Shown here piece by piece: positions 24,995 to 34,813 of a stretch of DNA of 64,000 nt (the stretch's first letter is position 1; the number at the start of each line of letters is the position of its first letter). This DNA is from Kaustia mangrovi. Its GTDB lineage: Bacteria > Pseudomonadota > Alphaproteobacteria > Rhizobiales > Im1. The translations under genes and the position numbers were made by a program. The notes under the pieces are model-generated. The model had not been told where the DNA came from. It worked only from the letters and a program-made list of their open reading frames with translations, and ran no database searches. Where the stretch lies: assembly GCF_015482775.1 (NCBI RefSeq), contig NZ_CP058214.1, positions 806,001 to 870,000 on the forward strand, in the 5' to 3' direction.

Positions 24995-26272
24995 CTACCG
25001 GTCCGCCGCCGTCTCGTCGACGATCACCGGATCGCCGGGTTCCAGCGCGCCGCCCGTGACCTCGGTGAATTCGCCGTCGCTCGCGCCGGTGACGATCTCG
25101 ACCTCCCGGGGCGCGCCCTCCTGCAGCACCCAGACGCTCCGGTTCCGGCCCTCCTCCTCCGGCTTGCTCGCGGATCGGAAGCGCGGTCTCGGCAGGAGCC
25201 TGTCGACGAAGCTCCCGCTGTCTTCCTCCTCCTCCGCGACGGGCGCATATCGCAACGCCGCATTCGGGATCAACAGGGCATCGTCGATCTCGTTCACGGT
25301 GATCTCCGCCGTCGCGGTCATGCCGGGTCGAAGCAGGAGCTCCGAATTGTCGATGTCGAGCACGGCCTTGTAGGTCACGACGCCCTGGATGGTTTCCGAC
25401 GCATAGCGGATATAGCGGATGGATGCCGGGAACCGCCGCCCGGAGAAGGCGTCGACCGTGAAGCTCGCCGTCTGGCCCGCCGTCACCTGCCCGACATCGG
25501 CCTCGTCGACATCGACGCGCAGCTCCATCTGCGTCAGGTCCTCGGCGATGGAGAACAGGACCGGCGCCTGCAGCGATGAGGCGACGGTCTGGCCCGGATC
25601 GACGTCGCGCGTCAGCACCACACCGTCGATGGGCGAGCAGATGCAGGCCTTCTGAAGATCGGTTTCGGCAAGCTCGAGCTCCGCCTGCGCCACGCCGACA
25701 TCGGCACGCGCACTGTCGAGCGAGGCGACCGCGCGGTCGTATTCGGCCTGCGCGAGGTCGAGATCCTCCACGGAGGCGAATTGCTGGCCGGCGAGCGATC
25801 TCTTGCGCTCCAGGACGCGCTGCTTCTCCGTCACCGTCGCCTGGGCGAGCCCGACTGCCGCCTTGGCCGCGGCGAGCCGCGCGCGGGAGCTATCGACGGT
25901 CGCCTCGAGCTTGTCGGTATCGAGCTCGGCGAGTTCCTGGCCGGCCGTCACGGTCGAATTGTAGTCGACGAAGACCTTTCGGACGATGCCGGAAAGCTCG
26001 CTGGAGACATCGACCTTCTCGGTCGGCTGGATCGCGCCCGTCGCCGTGACGATCACCGTCAGGTCGCCGCGCGTCACGGGTTCGGTGACATAGCGCACCG
26101 TGCCCGACCCGTTGCCGAAAACCCACCACGCGCCGGCGAGCGCCAGTGCCGCGAGGCCTATGGCGATCCATCGCACGGGCCCGCGCCGCATCCAGCCGGA
26201 GGCGGCGGCGTCCTCGGCCCCGAGGAGAGCCTCGATATCCTCATCCCGCTGTCGATCGGACGATCCGCTCAC
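24995..26272 (-). CDS. Periplasmic adaptor (MacA/HlyD-like) of an ABC exporter
   Basis: 425 residues. One membrane span at about 35-50 anchors it. It then has a barrel-sandwich half (TATGAIQPTEKVDVSSELSGIV), a long alpha-helical hairpin (about 105-190), the second lipoyl half (CSPIDGVVLTRDVDPGQTV) and beta-barrel domains ending in a P-D-P-V-I-V tail. The N-terminal 30 residues are cytoplasmic and acidic. It couples the MacB-type pump to an outer-membrane duct. An acidic EEEEDSG insertion lies near 352. First gene of the operon, with an FNR-type box 63 bp upstream. Confidence 0.9.
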   Translation of the reverse strand: MSGSSDRQRDEDIEALLGAEDAAASGWMRRGPVRWIAIGLAALALAGAWWVFGNGSGTVRYVTEPVTRGDLTVIVTATGAIQPTEKVDVSSELSGIVRKVFVDYNSTVTAGQELAELDTDKLEATVDSSRARLAAAKAAVGLAQATVTEKQRVLERKRSLAGQQFASVEDLDLAQAEYDRAVASLDSARADVGVAQAELELAETDLQKACICSPIDGVVLTRDVDPGQTVASSLQAPVLFSIAEDLTQMELRVDVDEADVGQVTAGQTASFTVDAFSGRRFPASIRYIRYASETIQGVVTYKAVLDIDNSELLLRPGMTATAEITVNEIDDALLIPNAALRYAPVAEEEEDSGSFVDRLLPRPRFRSASKPEEEGRNRSVWVLQEGAPREVEIVTGASDGEFTEVTGGALEPGDPVIVDETAADR

Positions 26273-26334
26273 GAACCCAACATCCCTGTCCTGCTACCGA
26301 TGCCGTCGATAGCCGACGACGGCGCCATGGCACG

Positions 26335-26348
26335 TTGACCCACGTCAA
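26335..26348. promoter_or_regulatory. FNR/FixK-type box upstream of the MacA-like gene
   Basis: TTGACCCACGTCAA matches TTGAY-N4-RTCAA with perfectly symmetric arms. It lies 63 bp upstream of the adaptor gene, in the 313-bp divergent gap with mscS. I see no other clear motif in that gap apart from the mscS ribosome-binding site. Confidence 0.6.
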
Positions 26349-26585
26349 TTCGCGGGCGCCCCGCCAGTCTTGCAGGCCCCGCTCCCGCTGTCTCCGCCCT
26401 TGTTGTCGCAAGCCGTCCGGGCCGGCACACGCCATATCGTCAATGCTGCGCAAAAAGAACACGGTTTGTGACTTCAGCACTTGCCTCTAGACTGGGTTGT
26501 GGCTCGCACAGGCCCACACCTTTTCCACGGGTGTGCCGCGAAATCCTTTGGGGCATTGTCACCCCGTCAGCAATGGAGGATCGGG

Positions 26586-27392
26586 ATGGAGGGGATTTCC
26601 GAACAGCTGGGCGCCTATGGCCCGCTCGTCGTCAGCGCCATCAAGGCGCTTCTGTTTCTTGTCGTCGGCTGGATCGTCGCCGGCGCGCTGAGCGCCTTCG
26701 TGCGGCGCAGCGTGACGCGCAACTCCCGTATCGACGACACGCTGGGCGTGTTCTTCGCCTCTATCGTGAAATGGCTGGTCCTGATCGCGGTCGTGATCGC
26801 CGTGCTCCAGCTCTTCGGGTTCGAGGCGACGAGCCTCGTGGCGGTTCTCGGTGCCGCCACGCTGGCTGTCGGCTTCGCGCTGCAGGGCACGCTCGCCGAC
26901 CTCGCCGCGGGCGTCATGCTGGTAATCTTCCGGCCCTACCGGCTCAATCAGTATGTGGATATCGGGGGAACCGCCGGCACCGTGAAGGACGTCAATCTCT
27001 TCACCACCGAGCTCGTGACGCCGGACAACGTCCAGATCGTCATGCCGAACGGCAAGGCCTGGGGATCAGTCATCACCAACTATTCCGCCCATCCGACCCG
27101 GCGGCTCGATCTCGGCTTCGGGATCGACTATGGCGACGATGCCGACAAGGCGATGTCCGTCATCACCGACCTCGCCACAGGCGACAAGCGGGTGCACAAG
27201 GACCCGGCCCCCTGGGTGCGCGTGGTCAATCTGGGCGAGTCCTCCGTCGATCTCGGGGTCCGGCTCTGGTGCGACGCCGGCGATTACTGGGACCTCAAAT
27301 TCGACATGACGAAGCAGGTCAAGGAGGCCTTCGACAAGAACGGGATCTCCATCCCCTACCCGCATTCCGTCGAGATCCAGAAGACCGCCTGA
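26586..27392 (+). CDS. Small-conductance mechanosensitive channel (MscS family)
   Basis: 268 residues. Three membrane spans in the first ~110 residues, the last with the Gly/Ala-rich pore pattern AVLGAATLAVGFALQGTLADLAAG, then the beta domain (FRPYRLNQYVDIGGTAGTVKDVNLFTTEL, PNGKAWGSVITNYS) and a C-terminal alpha/beta domain. It releases solutes on hypo-osmotic shock; the presence of a compatible-solute importer nearby fits that role. GGAGGA lies 5 nt before the ATG. A strong terminator follows. Confidence 0.92.
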   Translation: MEGISEQLGAYGPLVVSAIKALLFLVVGWIVAGALSAFVRRSVTRNSRIDDTLGVFFASIVKWLVLIAVVIAVLQLFGFEATSLVAVLGAATLAVGFALQGTLADLAAGVMLVIFRPYRLNQYVDIGGTAGTVKDVNLFTTELVTPDNVQIVMPNGKAWGSVITNYSAHPTRRLDLGFGIDYGDDADKAMSVITDLATGDKRVHKDPAPWVRVVNLGESSVDLGVRLWCDAGDYWDLKFDMTKQVKEAFDKNGISIPYPHSVEIQKTA

Positions 27393-27448
27393 CGGCGCGC
27401 CGGGTCCGGGCCGCTCCCGGACCGGGGACCGATTGTCCGCACGACAAG

Positions 27449-27486
27449 GCCGGCCCTGCCCCAACAGGCAGGGCCGGCTTTCCTTC
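27449..27486 (+). terminator. Rho-independent terminator after mscS
   Basis: GCCGGCCCTGCC (27449-27460) pairs with GGCAGGGCCGGC (27467-27478) across a 6-nt loop, giving a perfect 12-bp stem followed by TTTCCTT. Confidence 0.85.
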
Positions 27487-27644
27487 CGTCACCGCCTGCC
27501 GGCCGGCGGCATCAAAAAATGACGCACACTGACAAATTCCGGGTGCGGCCTGCGCAGCCCCGTGCTACCTTTGGGTAAACTACTCGCCATTGAGCCCCGA
27601 TCGACGTCCATTCGCACCAGCGACCAGACCGAGGAGAGCTGACC

Positions 27645-29378
27645 ATGGCCTCGCCGCTCGACACCCGTTCGACCCCGGCTTTCGACTTCGCCTCCCAGTC
27701 CGACACCGGTATCTCGTGGTCCACGGCCGCTTACGATGACGGTTCGGATGAAGGACAGGCCGGCAGCGATCCGCTCGAGACCATAGACGGCACCGAAGGC
27801 GACGACGAGATCGCCGGCACGCCGGAAAGCGACACGATCTACGGCCATGGCGGCAACGACACGATCACCGGAGGTGGCGGGAGCGACGCCATTCTGGGCG
27901 GCGACGGCAATGACTGGCTCAACACCGACGACGGCGACGGCTGGTGGGACGACCGGCTCTACGGGGATGCGGGCGACGATGTGCTCATCTCCGGCTATGG
28001 CAACGATTACCTCTATGGCGGCGACGGAAACGACACGCTGATCAGCGGCCATGACAATCACTCCGACGGCACGCCCGGCGATGCCGACGGCGACCAGTTG
28101 CGCGGCGGCGCGGGCGACGACGTGCTGATCGGCAGCGGCATGACCGACAATCTCGTCGGCGGCGACGGCAACGACGTGCTCATGGGCCGTGGCGGCCAGG
28201 ACATCCTCTATGGCGATGCCGGCGCCGACCTGCTCGACGGCGGAGAGGGCGAGGACTATCTCGATTACCGCTCGTCGCCGGACGCCGTGACGGTCGATCT
28301 CGCCCATGGCATCGGACGCGGCGGCTACGCGGAAGGCGACGTCTATCGCAGCATCGAGAAGGTGCGCGGCAGCAACTTCGACGACCGGCTGACAGGCGGC
28401 GACGGCAATGAGGACCTGTTCGGTTTGGAGGGCGACGACACGATCCGCGGCGGCGGCGGCGACGATCACCTGATCGGCGGCGATGGGGACGACATTCTCC
28501 AGGGGGGCGCGGGCGACGATCTCTTCGAGGGGCGCGACGGCGTCGACCACATCGACGGCGGAGAGGGCTCCGACACCCTCTCCTTCTTCCCCTTCAGCGG
28601 CGGCGAAGGCGGCGTGACCATCGATCTGGAGGCGCAGACAGCCTCCGGCGGCGAGATCGAGGAGGGCGAGACCTTCCGGAACATCGAGAATGTAGTCGCC
28701 ACACCCTATGACGATGTCCTGCTGGGCGACGGGAACGACAACACCTTTTCCGGCTATAACGGCACGGATTACATCGACGGCGGCGAAGGCTCCGATACGG
28801 TGGAGTATCACCGCGGCGACGCCCTCGAACGCGGTGTCGTGGTCAATCTGGAGACCGGCAGGACATCGGGCGGCGATGCCGCCGGCGACACTCTCGTCAG
28901 CATCGAGAACGTGACCGGGAGCCATTTCGACGACAGCCTGACGGGCGACGCAGGCGACAATGTGCTGACGGGCCGGGACGGCCGGGATGGCCTCCATGGC
29001 GGCGAAGGCGACGATACACTCACGGGCGGCCGTGGCAGCGACACACTGACCGGCGGCGCCGGCGCTGACAGCTTCGTCTACGACTATGCGCCGGAGAGCG
29101 GCGGAAACGACATGGATACCATCCGCGATTTCTCCTCAGCCGACGGAGATCGCATCGACCTCTCGGGTTTCCATGCCGGCTACGACGACGCCGAGCCGAC
29201 CGACCTCTCCTTCATCGGCTATGGCGAGTTCAGCGGCGCGGCCGGCGAGCTGCGGCTGGTCGAGGACGGCACGGACACCCATGTCGAGATCGACACGACC
29301 GGCGACGGCATGGCCGATTTCGACGTCCGCCTGAGCGATATCCAGGAACCGCTCGGGGAAGACGACTTCATCCTGTAA
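27645..29378 (+). CDS. RTX (hemolysin-type Ca-binding repeat) protein 1
   Basis: 577 residues, very acidic and Gly/Asp-rich. After about 45 residues of unrecognised N-terminus the protein is almost wholly RTX nonapeptides (GGxGxDxLx), arranged in blocks separated by beta-strand modules of the form VxVDLxxGxxxGG-A-GD..SIENVxGSxFDD. The last ~110 residues ([11 protein letters not shown].., then [15 protein letters not shown]) are the usual capping and type I secretion signal region. No catalytic domain is visible, so it is probably a secreted Ca-folded surface or matrix protein. No HlyB/HlyD/TolC genes are in the window. GAGGAG lies 8 nt before the ATG. Confidence 0.88.
   Translation: MASPLDTRSTPAFDFASQSDTGISWSTAAYDDGSDEGQAGSDPLETIDGTEGDDEIAGTPESDTIYGHGGNDTITGGGGSDAILGGDGNDWLNTDDGDGWWDDRLYGDAGDDVLISGYGNDYLYGGDGNDTLISGHDNHSDGTPGDADGDQLRGGAGDDVLIGSGMTDNLVGGDGNDVLMGRGGQDILYGDAGADLLDGGEGEDYLDYRSSPDAVTVDLAHGIGRGGYAEGDVYRSIEKVRGSNFDDRLTGGDGNEDLFGLEGDDTIRGGGGDDHLIGGDGDDILQGGAGDDLFEGRDGVDHIDGGEGSDTLSFFPFSGGEGGVTIDLEAQTASGGEIEEGETFRNIENVVATPYDDVLLGDGNDNTFSGYNGTDYIDGGEGSDTVEYHRGDALERGVVVNLETGRTSGGDAAGDTLVSIENVTGSHFDDSLTGDAGDNVLTGRDGRDGLHGGEGDDTLTGGRGSDTLTGGAGADSFVYDYAPESGGNDMDTIRDFSSADGDRIDLSGFHAGYDDAEPTDLSFIGYGEFSGAAGELRLVEDGTDTHVEIDTTGDGMADFDVRLSDIQEPLGEDDFIL
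29217..29338 (+). repeat. 122-nt near-identical segment shared with the second RTX gene (copy 1)
   Basis: Encodes the [26 protein letters not shown] region. It matches 30786-30907 with about four substitutions and no gaps, much closer than the rest of the two genes. Confidence 0.9.
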
Positions 29379-29456
29379 CCCGCGCTGGGGGGCCATCGGA
29401 CTTTGCTCAAACCGCCGCCAGACGTGCGAGGGCGGTAGAAATGAGGAGGAACGACC

Positions 29457-30947
29457 ATGGCATCTTCAACGAACAGATCCGCGACACCCGCCAGCGACAT
29501 GGCCCCCGCCGCCGCAATCGAGGGCACGGACGGCGATGACATCCTGATCGGCACCGACGGGAGCGACACCATTGACGGCCTCGGCGGCCACGACATCATC
29601 TATGGCCGCGGCAACTACGATTTCATCGATGGTGGCGACGGCGACGACCTGATCGTCGTGGGCGACGGCGGCGGCCGGATCCGCGGCGGAGCCGGCGACG
29701 ACACCCTCCTGGGCGGCGACGACAGGGAGATCTTCTACGGCGATCCCGGGGCCGACGTCCTCAAGGGCGGCGATGGCGACGATACGGTGAGATACACCGA
29801 ATCCGATGCCGGCATCGTCGTCGATCTCGCGAGCGGCACAGGCCTGGGCGGCCATGCCGAGGGCGACGTGCTGCACAGCATCGAGAGCGTCGAGGCAACG
29901 GCCTTCGACGACGTCATCACCGGCAGCGACGCCGACGAGGCGATCTTCGGCGGAGGCGGCGACGACATCGTTGCCGGCGGCGGCGGTGACGACATGCTGT
30001 ACGGCGACGACCGGATCGGCGGCGCGGGCGCGGATGTGCTCAGGGGCGGCGCTGGCGACGATATCCTCAATGGCGGGGCTGGCGCCGATTTCATCGATGG
30101 CGGCACCGGCACGGACACCGTCCGGTTCGACGCCTCCTTCAACGGCGAAGACTATGTCGGCGTTTCGGTCGACCTTGCATCCGGCACGGGGTCCGGCGGG
30201 GAGGCCGAAGGCGATGTGATCCGCAATGTGGAGAATGTCCGGGGCACGCTCGAGGACGACGTTCTGGTCGGCGACGAGGGCGACAACGAGCTTTCCGGCT
30301 CGTTCGGGGCCGATCACATGGACGGCGGCGCGGGCACGGACACCGTGCGTTACGACGACGGCCTCAATCCGCGGCCCGAGGCCATCGATGTCGACCTCGC
30401 GGCCGGCACCGCCTCGGGCGGTGACGCGGAGGGCGATACGCTCGTGAATATCGAGAATGTGGTGGGAAGCTTCCGGGACGATGCGATCGCCGGCGATGAC
30501 GGCGGCAACGCACTCTCCGGCAGCGGCGGCAGCGACACCCTGTCAGGACGGGGCGGCGACGACGTTCTCCATGGCGGTGGCCAGGGCGACACGCTCTCCG
30601 GCGGCGCCGGCGCCGACACCTTCGTCTACGAATTCGCCCATGAGAGCTTCAACGAGACGGGGCCCGGCTCTCTCAATTCGCTCGACACCATCGAGGATTT
30701 CTCCTCCGCCGAGGGCGACAAGATCGACCTCGGCGACTTCCGGGCCGACCCGGATGACACCGATCCGATGGACCTCTCCTTCGTCGGTTATGGCGAGTTC
30801 AGCGGCGCGGCCGGCGAACTGCGGCTGGTCGAGGACGGCACGGACACCCATGTCGAGATCGACACGACCGGTAACGGCATGGCCGATTTCGACGTCCGCC
30901 TGAGCGACGTCGAGGCCCCGCTCGGCGAGGACGACTTCGTCCTGTAG
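29457..30947 (+). CDS. RTX (hemolysin-type Ca-binding repeat) protein 2
   Basis: 496 residues with the same architecture as the preceding protein: a short N-terminus (MASSTNRSATPASD), then RTX nonapeptide blocks interrupted by three VDLASGTGxGG-A-EGD..SIE/NVE modules, and a C-terminal secretion-signal region ending LGEDDFVL. No enzymatic domain is visible. The gap to the first RTX gene is 78 bp; GAGGAGG lies 6-7 nt before the ATG. The C-terminal ~60 residues are almost identical to those of protein 1, suggesting export by the same type I system. Confidence 0.88.
   Translation: MASSTNRSATPASDMAPAAAIEGTDGDDILIGTDGSDTIDGLGGHDIIYGRGNYDFIDGGDGDDLIVVGDGGGRIRGGAGDDTLLGGDDREIFYGDPGADVLKGGDGDDTVRYTESDAGIVVDLASGTGLGGHAEGDVLHSIESVEATAFDDVITGSDADEAIFGGGGDDIVAGGGGDDMLYGDDRIGGAGADVLRGGAGDDILNGGAGADFIDGGTGTDTVRFDASFNGEDYVGVSVDLASGTGSGGEAEGDVIRNVENVRGTLEDDVLVGDEGDNELSGSFGADHMDGGAGTDTVRYDDGLNPRPEAIDVDLAAGTASGGDAEGDTLVNIENVVGSFRDDAIAGDDGGNALSGSGGSDTLSGRGGDDVLHGGGQGDTLSGGAGADTFVYEFAHESFNETGPGSLNSLDTIEDFSSAEGDKIDLGDFRADPDDTDPMDLSFVGYGEFSGAAGELRLVEDGTDTHVEIDTTGNGMADFDVRLSDVEAPLGEDDFVL
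30786..30907 (+). repeat. 122-nt near-identical segment shared with the first RTX gene (copy 2)
   Basis: Partner of 29217-29338. Codes for the C-terminal region just before the final 12-14 residues. Confidence 0.9.
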
Positions 30948-30984
30948 GAGGCATCTCCCCGGGGCTGGACGCACAGGGCATGAG

Positions 30985-31029
30985 AGACAAGACGGCGCGA
31001 TCCGCAAAGGCCGGGTTGCGCCGTTGTCT
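30985..31029. terminator. Long hairpin between convergent RTX and SleB-like genes
   Basis: AGACAA-(GA)-CGGCGC at 30985-30998 pairs with GCGCCGTTGTCT at 31018-31029: 12 bp with a 2-nt bulge and a 19-nt loop. Placed 38 nt after the RTX stop and just before the convergent gene's stop, so it may serve both strands. Confidence 0.55.
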
Positions 31030-31042
31030 GTCTCCGCCGCCG

Positions 31043-31543
31043 CTACAGCTTCTTGTAGAAGGCGTTGCCGCCAGCGACCGTCACATAGTGCATGTTGTCG
31101 TAGGAGAAGGTCAGGCCTTCCTGATGGAAGAACTTGGCGTCCTCGACCGGGCCATGGCGCTTGCCGGCGAGCACCTCGTCGGCCACCGCCTCGATCTCCT
31201 TGCGGGCCTTCTCGTTCATGGGCCGGGTCAGAACACCCGGCGCGAACTGGCCGCGCTGGCCGACGACACCGCAGACCGTGTTCGGGAACTTGGGCGAGGC
31301 CACCCGGTTCATCACGACCGTGCCGACGGCGAGCTGCCCTTCGCGGCTGGAGCGGTTTGCCTCGAAATACATGGCGCGCGTCATGCACTCGCGCGCCTCC
31401 GCGGAGGCGATCTCCCTCAGGTCCTCGCTCGTGGCTGGCGCGGATGCGGGCTCCACATGCACGCCTGAACAGGCTGCAAGGGCCGGCATGGCGGCAGCCA
31501 GCGAAAGAACGGCGCAAAGGCGCCATCGGCGATCTCGTGCCAC
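31043..31543 (-). CDS. Cell wall hydrolase lipoprotein (SleB/CwlJ-like)
   Basis: 166 residues. A lipoprotein signal peptide ends in the lipobox L22-A-A-C25. The rest is a Hydrolase_2 (SleB) domain: CMTRAMYFEANRSSREGQLAVGTVVMNRV carries the catalytic Glu, followed by CGVVGQRGQFAPG and the C-terminal GLTFSYDNMHYVTVAGGNAFY. A lytic transglycosylase-type peptidoglycan enzyme is expected. The start is GTG, with GAGGGG 7 nt upstream. Confidence 0.88.
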   Translation of the reverse strand: MARDRRWRLCAVLSLAAAMPALAACSGVHVEPASAPATSEDLREIASAEARECMTRAMYFEANRSSREGQLAVGTVVMNRVASPKFPNTVCGVVGQRGQFAPGVLTRPMNEKARKEIEAVADEVLAGKRHGPVEDAKFFHQEGLTFSYDNMHYVTVAGGNAFYKKL

Positions 31544-31790
31544 TGATTTTCCCCTCGGGACGGATCGATTACCCAGACGATATCCTCGCCACGCTAAATC
31601 GTCAAAAATGTGGCGATTTCATGTCCGGACGCAGACCGGCTTCCCTCGCCGGGCAGATCGGCTATGCTGCCCCGGCACCGACACCGCGCCGCCTGAGGCC
31701 GGCCCGTCCGCATCCCGCCATCAGCTCCGGAACGCCGGCACAGGCCCGGCTCCGCCACGCCCGCCCCATCGACCGCATCATGACCGCATC

Positions 31791-32549
31791 ATGACCGCAT
31801 CCGACATCCTGACCCCGGAAACGCTCCTCCTGCTCGCCGCCATCTATCTTCTCGGCGGCACCGTAAAAGGGGCTGCCGCCTTCGGCCAGCCGCTCGTGAC
31901 GATCCCGCTGTCGAGCTTCGTCCTGCCGGTTCCGGCCGCGCTCGCCATCTCCACCGTTCCCGTCTTCGTCTCCAACATCGTCCAGCTCGTGCAGAACCGG
32001 CACGAATGGCGCGACGCAACGCATTACTGGATCTTCTATCTGCCGCTTGCCGCCGGCATGGTCGTCGGGCTCCAGGCGCTCGCCCGCGTCGACCAGGCGG
32101 TGCTGCTCGTCCTTATCGGCGCACTGATCCTCGTCTTCGTCACGACCCAGTCGCTCGGCCTCAGACCAGCCCTGACACATCCGCCGGCACGCGGCATCCT
32201 CGCCGGCAGCGGGTTGCTCTCCGGGCTCGCCGCGGGCACGACCTCATTCGTCGGCTTCCCCTCGCTCCTCGTCTTCACGGCCTACGGGCTGGAGCGCCGG
32301 CTCTTCGCGCTCATCACCTCGGTCATGTTCCTCATGTCCACCGCGATCCTGTCGGGAGGACTGACCGTGCTCGGTTACTACAATCGCGAGGAGCTCGTCG
32401 CCGCCTCGCTGTGCACCCTGCCCTCCATCGGCGGCCAGATGATCGGCCAGCGTCTGCGCAACCGCGTGTCCGAGAAGCAACTGCGCGCCCTCATCTATGT
32501 GCTTCTGTCGGGCGTCGCGGTGGGCCTCATCGTGCGCGGCCTGCGCTGA
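31791..32549 (+). CDS. TSUP-family (TauE/SafE) membrane permease
   Basis: 252 residues, about eight membrane spans, with the family signature GTVKGAAAFGQPLVTIPL near the N-terminus and its internal repeat GLLSGLAAGTTSFVGFPSLLVF. TSUP proteins export or import organosulfur anions, sulfite or related compounds; the substrate here is unknown. The start is the second of two ATGACCGCATC copies; the first, 10 nt upstream, is out of frame. Confidence 0.88.
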   Translation: MTASDILTPETLLLLAAIYLLGGTVKGAAAFGQPLVTIPLSSFVLPVPAALAISTVPVFVSNIVQLVQNRHEWRDATHYWIFYLPLAAGMVVGLQALARVDQAVLLVLIGALILVFVTTQSLGLRPALTHPPARGILAGSGLLSGLAAGTTSFVGFPSLLVFTAYGLERRLFALITSVMFLMSTAILSGGLTVLGYYNREELVAASLCTLPSIGGQMIGQRLRNRVSEKQLRALIYVLLSGVAVGLIVRGLR

Positions 32550-32621
32550 GGGGGTCATTCGGGATTGTCTTATCGATGCCGTAAATACAATCTCGGGCAA
32601 GTCCGGCCGTCGCCCCCGGAC

Positions 32622-33533
32622 TCATCCCCTGCCCTCGCCGGAGGGAAAGCGCGGCATGAGGCGCCACGAAGTGTCGATATGCTGGCGCATCAGCTCCGCG
32701 GCGGTCACGGACTGCCCCGCCTCCACCGCCTCCAGGATAGCCAGATGCTCCCGGCAGGAGGCGAGCATCCGGTCCCGGTCGGCATAGTATTCGTACTCGG
32801 TCAGGCGCCTCAGGCGATTGTGCTGCTGGATGGCGCGCAACACGAACTCGTTGCGCGACCAGCGCCCCACCGCCTCGTGGAACGCCGCATCGAGCTGATA
32901 GAGATAGCTGTAGGAGACCCGTGCGACCTCGCCGCCGACAAGGCGGAGATGCGCGGCCTTGAGCTCGTCGAACTCCGCCCGGTCGGTCAGGAAGCTCGGC
33001 TCCAGGAACGCCGCAGGCTCCACGATCATCCGGAAGCGGTAGCTCGCATCGTAGACCTCCGGCGAGGTGAGTGCCGGACTGAAGCGCCAGCGATGGCCGG
33101 GCAGCCGCTCGATCAGCCCTTCCACCGCCATCCGGTTGAGCAGGCGGGCGAGCACACTGCGGCCGGCATCGTAGCGCTCGCCCATCCCGGCCGCGGAGAC
33201 CGTGTCGGGCAGCGTGCCGGACAGCCGGTCATGCACGATCCGCCGGTAGAGCTCCTGGTCCGGCACGTCGGGATCGTCGAGGAGGTCCGGGTCGAGATCG
33301 CGCCCGTCGCGGGCGAGGAACACGCCCTGATTGGGCTCGTGCTCGACGATATGGAGACCGGCGAGGAGCCTGAGCGCCGCGCGCACCGGCGAGCGCGACA
33401 CCCGGAAGCGGCGCGCCAGTTCCGCCTCGCGCAGGTGGCTGCCCGCGGCAAGGTCGGACAGGCGAGCGTGCTCGACGATCCGGCGGGCGAGATCGTAGTG
33501 AAGCGCGGTCGGCTGTCCGTTCGTCCTGCTCAC
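32622..33533 (-). CDS. GntR-family (FCD domain) regulator, divergent from polyamine operon
   Basis: 303 residues. An N-terminal winged HTH ([29 protein letters not shown]), then about 80 residues of second winged-helix-like linker ([34 protein letters not shown]), and an FCD domain ending in [23 protein letters not shown]. The start is GTG without a clear ribosome-binding site. It probably controls the divergent ABC importer and amidohydrolase genes; the gap holds TTTGT..ACATAA as a weak operator candidate near 33550-33567. Confidence 0.85.
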   Translation of the reverse strand: MSRTNGQPTALHYDLARRIVEHARLSDLAAGSHLREAELARRFRVSRSPVRAALRLLAGLHIVEHEPNQGVFLARDGRDLDPDLLDDPDVPDQELYRRIVHDRLSGTLPDTVSAAGMGERYDAGRSVLARLLNRMAVEGLIERLPGHRWRFSPALTSPEVYDASYRFRMIVEPAAFLEPSFLTDRAEFDELKAAHLRLVGGEVARVSYSYLYQLDAAFHEAVGRWSRNEFVLRAIQQHNRLRRLTEYEYYADRDRMLASCREHLAILEAVEAGQSVTAAELMRQHIDTSWRLMPRFPSGEGRG

Positions 33534-33667
33534 CGGACCGATTGCACTCTGTTTGTCAGCGATACATAATGCCTCTGGAGACGATCATGGCGGCTGCCGG
33601 ACAATCTGTCCATCGCGACGGGAACGGGGCATCGCCGGGTTGTCGGGGGACAATCGAGGGGGAAGGG

Positions 33668-34780
33668 ATGGTCGTGAGCGCAGAGCCTGCCGAGGCCCCG
33701 CAATCCGCAACCGCTGCCGTGGATGTGATCGGTGTCTCGAAATCCTTCGAGGGACCGTCGGGAACCGTCCATGCGCTCCGCAATGTCTCGCTGACCATCG
33801 CCCAGAACGAGTTCTTCACCCTGCTCGGGCCGTCGGGCTGCGGCAAGACCACGCTCCTGCGCCTGATCGCAGGGTTCGAGACGCCGGGCGACGGCGAGAT
33901 CCGCCTCGACGGCGAGGCCATCGGCGACCGCCCGCCCTATCGGCGCATGGTCAACACCGTCTTCCAGAGCTACGCGCTCTTTCCCCACATGACCGTCGGG
34001 CAGAATATCGGCTTCGGCCTCCAGATGCGCGGCGCCAAAAGCGGCGAGATCCGCGAGCGCGTGGCGGAGATGCTCGCCCTCGTCCAGCTCCAGGGCATGG
34101 AGGGGCGCCGGCCGAACCAGCTCTCCGGCGGCCAGCAGCAGCGCGTGGCCCTTGCCCGCGCGCTCGCCAACCACCCCAAGGTGCTCCTGCTCGACGAACC
34201 GCTCTCCGCCCTCGACTTCAAGCTGCGCAAGGATATGCGCCTGGAGCTGAAACGCCTCCAGCGCGAGACCGGCATCACCTTCATCTTCGTCACCCACGAC
34301 CAGGAGGAGGCGCTGGAGATGTCCGACCGCGTCGCGGTGATGTCGGCGGGCGAGGTCCAGCAGATCGCCGCACCGGAGGAGATCTACGAACGCCCGGTGA
34401 ACCGCTTCGTGGCCGACTTCATCGGCGAGACGAACTTCCTGGAGGGACAGATCGAGGCCTACGGCGGGCCGGTGCTGACGCTGCCCGGCGGCGCAAGCCT
34501 CGCCATCGCCGACGACGGCGGCAAGGCCGGCCGGACCGTCTCCGTGGCCATCCGCCCCGAGCGCGCCGAGGTCGCGAAACCCGGCGGTGAGGGCCTTGCG
34601 GGCACAGTCGACACGGTCGTCTATTTCGGTACCGACACCGTCTATTATCTGAAGCTGGACGGCGGCGAGCCGTTCAAGGTGCGCGTACAGAACCGGGACG
34701 GCGCGCGGCGCGCCTTCGCCTCGGGCGACAGGATCGTCGTGCGCGTCGCACCCGACGCGGTGCAGGTCCTCGCGGACTGA
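33668..34780 (+). CDS. Polyamine-type ABC transporter ATP-binding protein (PotA/PotG-like)
   Basis: 370 residues. Walker [10 protein letters not shown] (54-62), [12 protein letters not shown], signature LSGGQQQR, Walker [12 protein letters not shown], then the TOBE domain with [10 protein letters not shown] and [19 protein letters not shown], as in PotA. The start at MVVSAEP was chosen because GGGGGAAGGG lies directly before it and the longer frame adds no domain. First gene of a six-gene run (importer, C-N hydrolase, amidohydrolase). Confidence 0.92.
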   Translation: MVVSAEPAEAPQSATAAVDVIGVSKSFEGPSGTVHALRNVSLTIAQNEFFTLLGPSGCGKTTLLRLIAGFETPGDGEIRLDGEAIGDRPPYRRMVNTVFQSYALFPHMTVGQNIGFGLQMRGAKSGEIRERVAEMLALVQLQGMEGRRPNQLSGGQQQRVALARALANHPKVLLLDEPLSALDFKLRKDMRLELKRLQRETGITFIFVTHDQEEALEMSDRVAVMSAGEVQQIAAPEEIYERPVNRFVADFIGETNFLEGQIEAYGGPVLTLPGGASLAIADDGGKAGRTVSVAIRPERAEVAKPGGEGLAGTVDTVVYFGTDTVYYLKLDGGEPFKVRVQNRDGARRAFASGDRIVVRVAPDAVQVLAD

Positions 34781-34813
34781 CCGGCACCGAGGCACCAGGG
34801 AGAGACAAAGGCC

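Noticed and set aside
27489-28997. Long - strand open frames opposite both RTX genes (502 and 283 codons)
   Set aside because: Their Val/Ala/Ile-rich repetitive sequence is the reverse complement of GGxGxD repeats; no start signals or domains.
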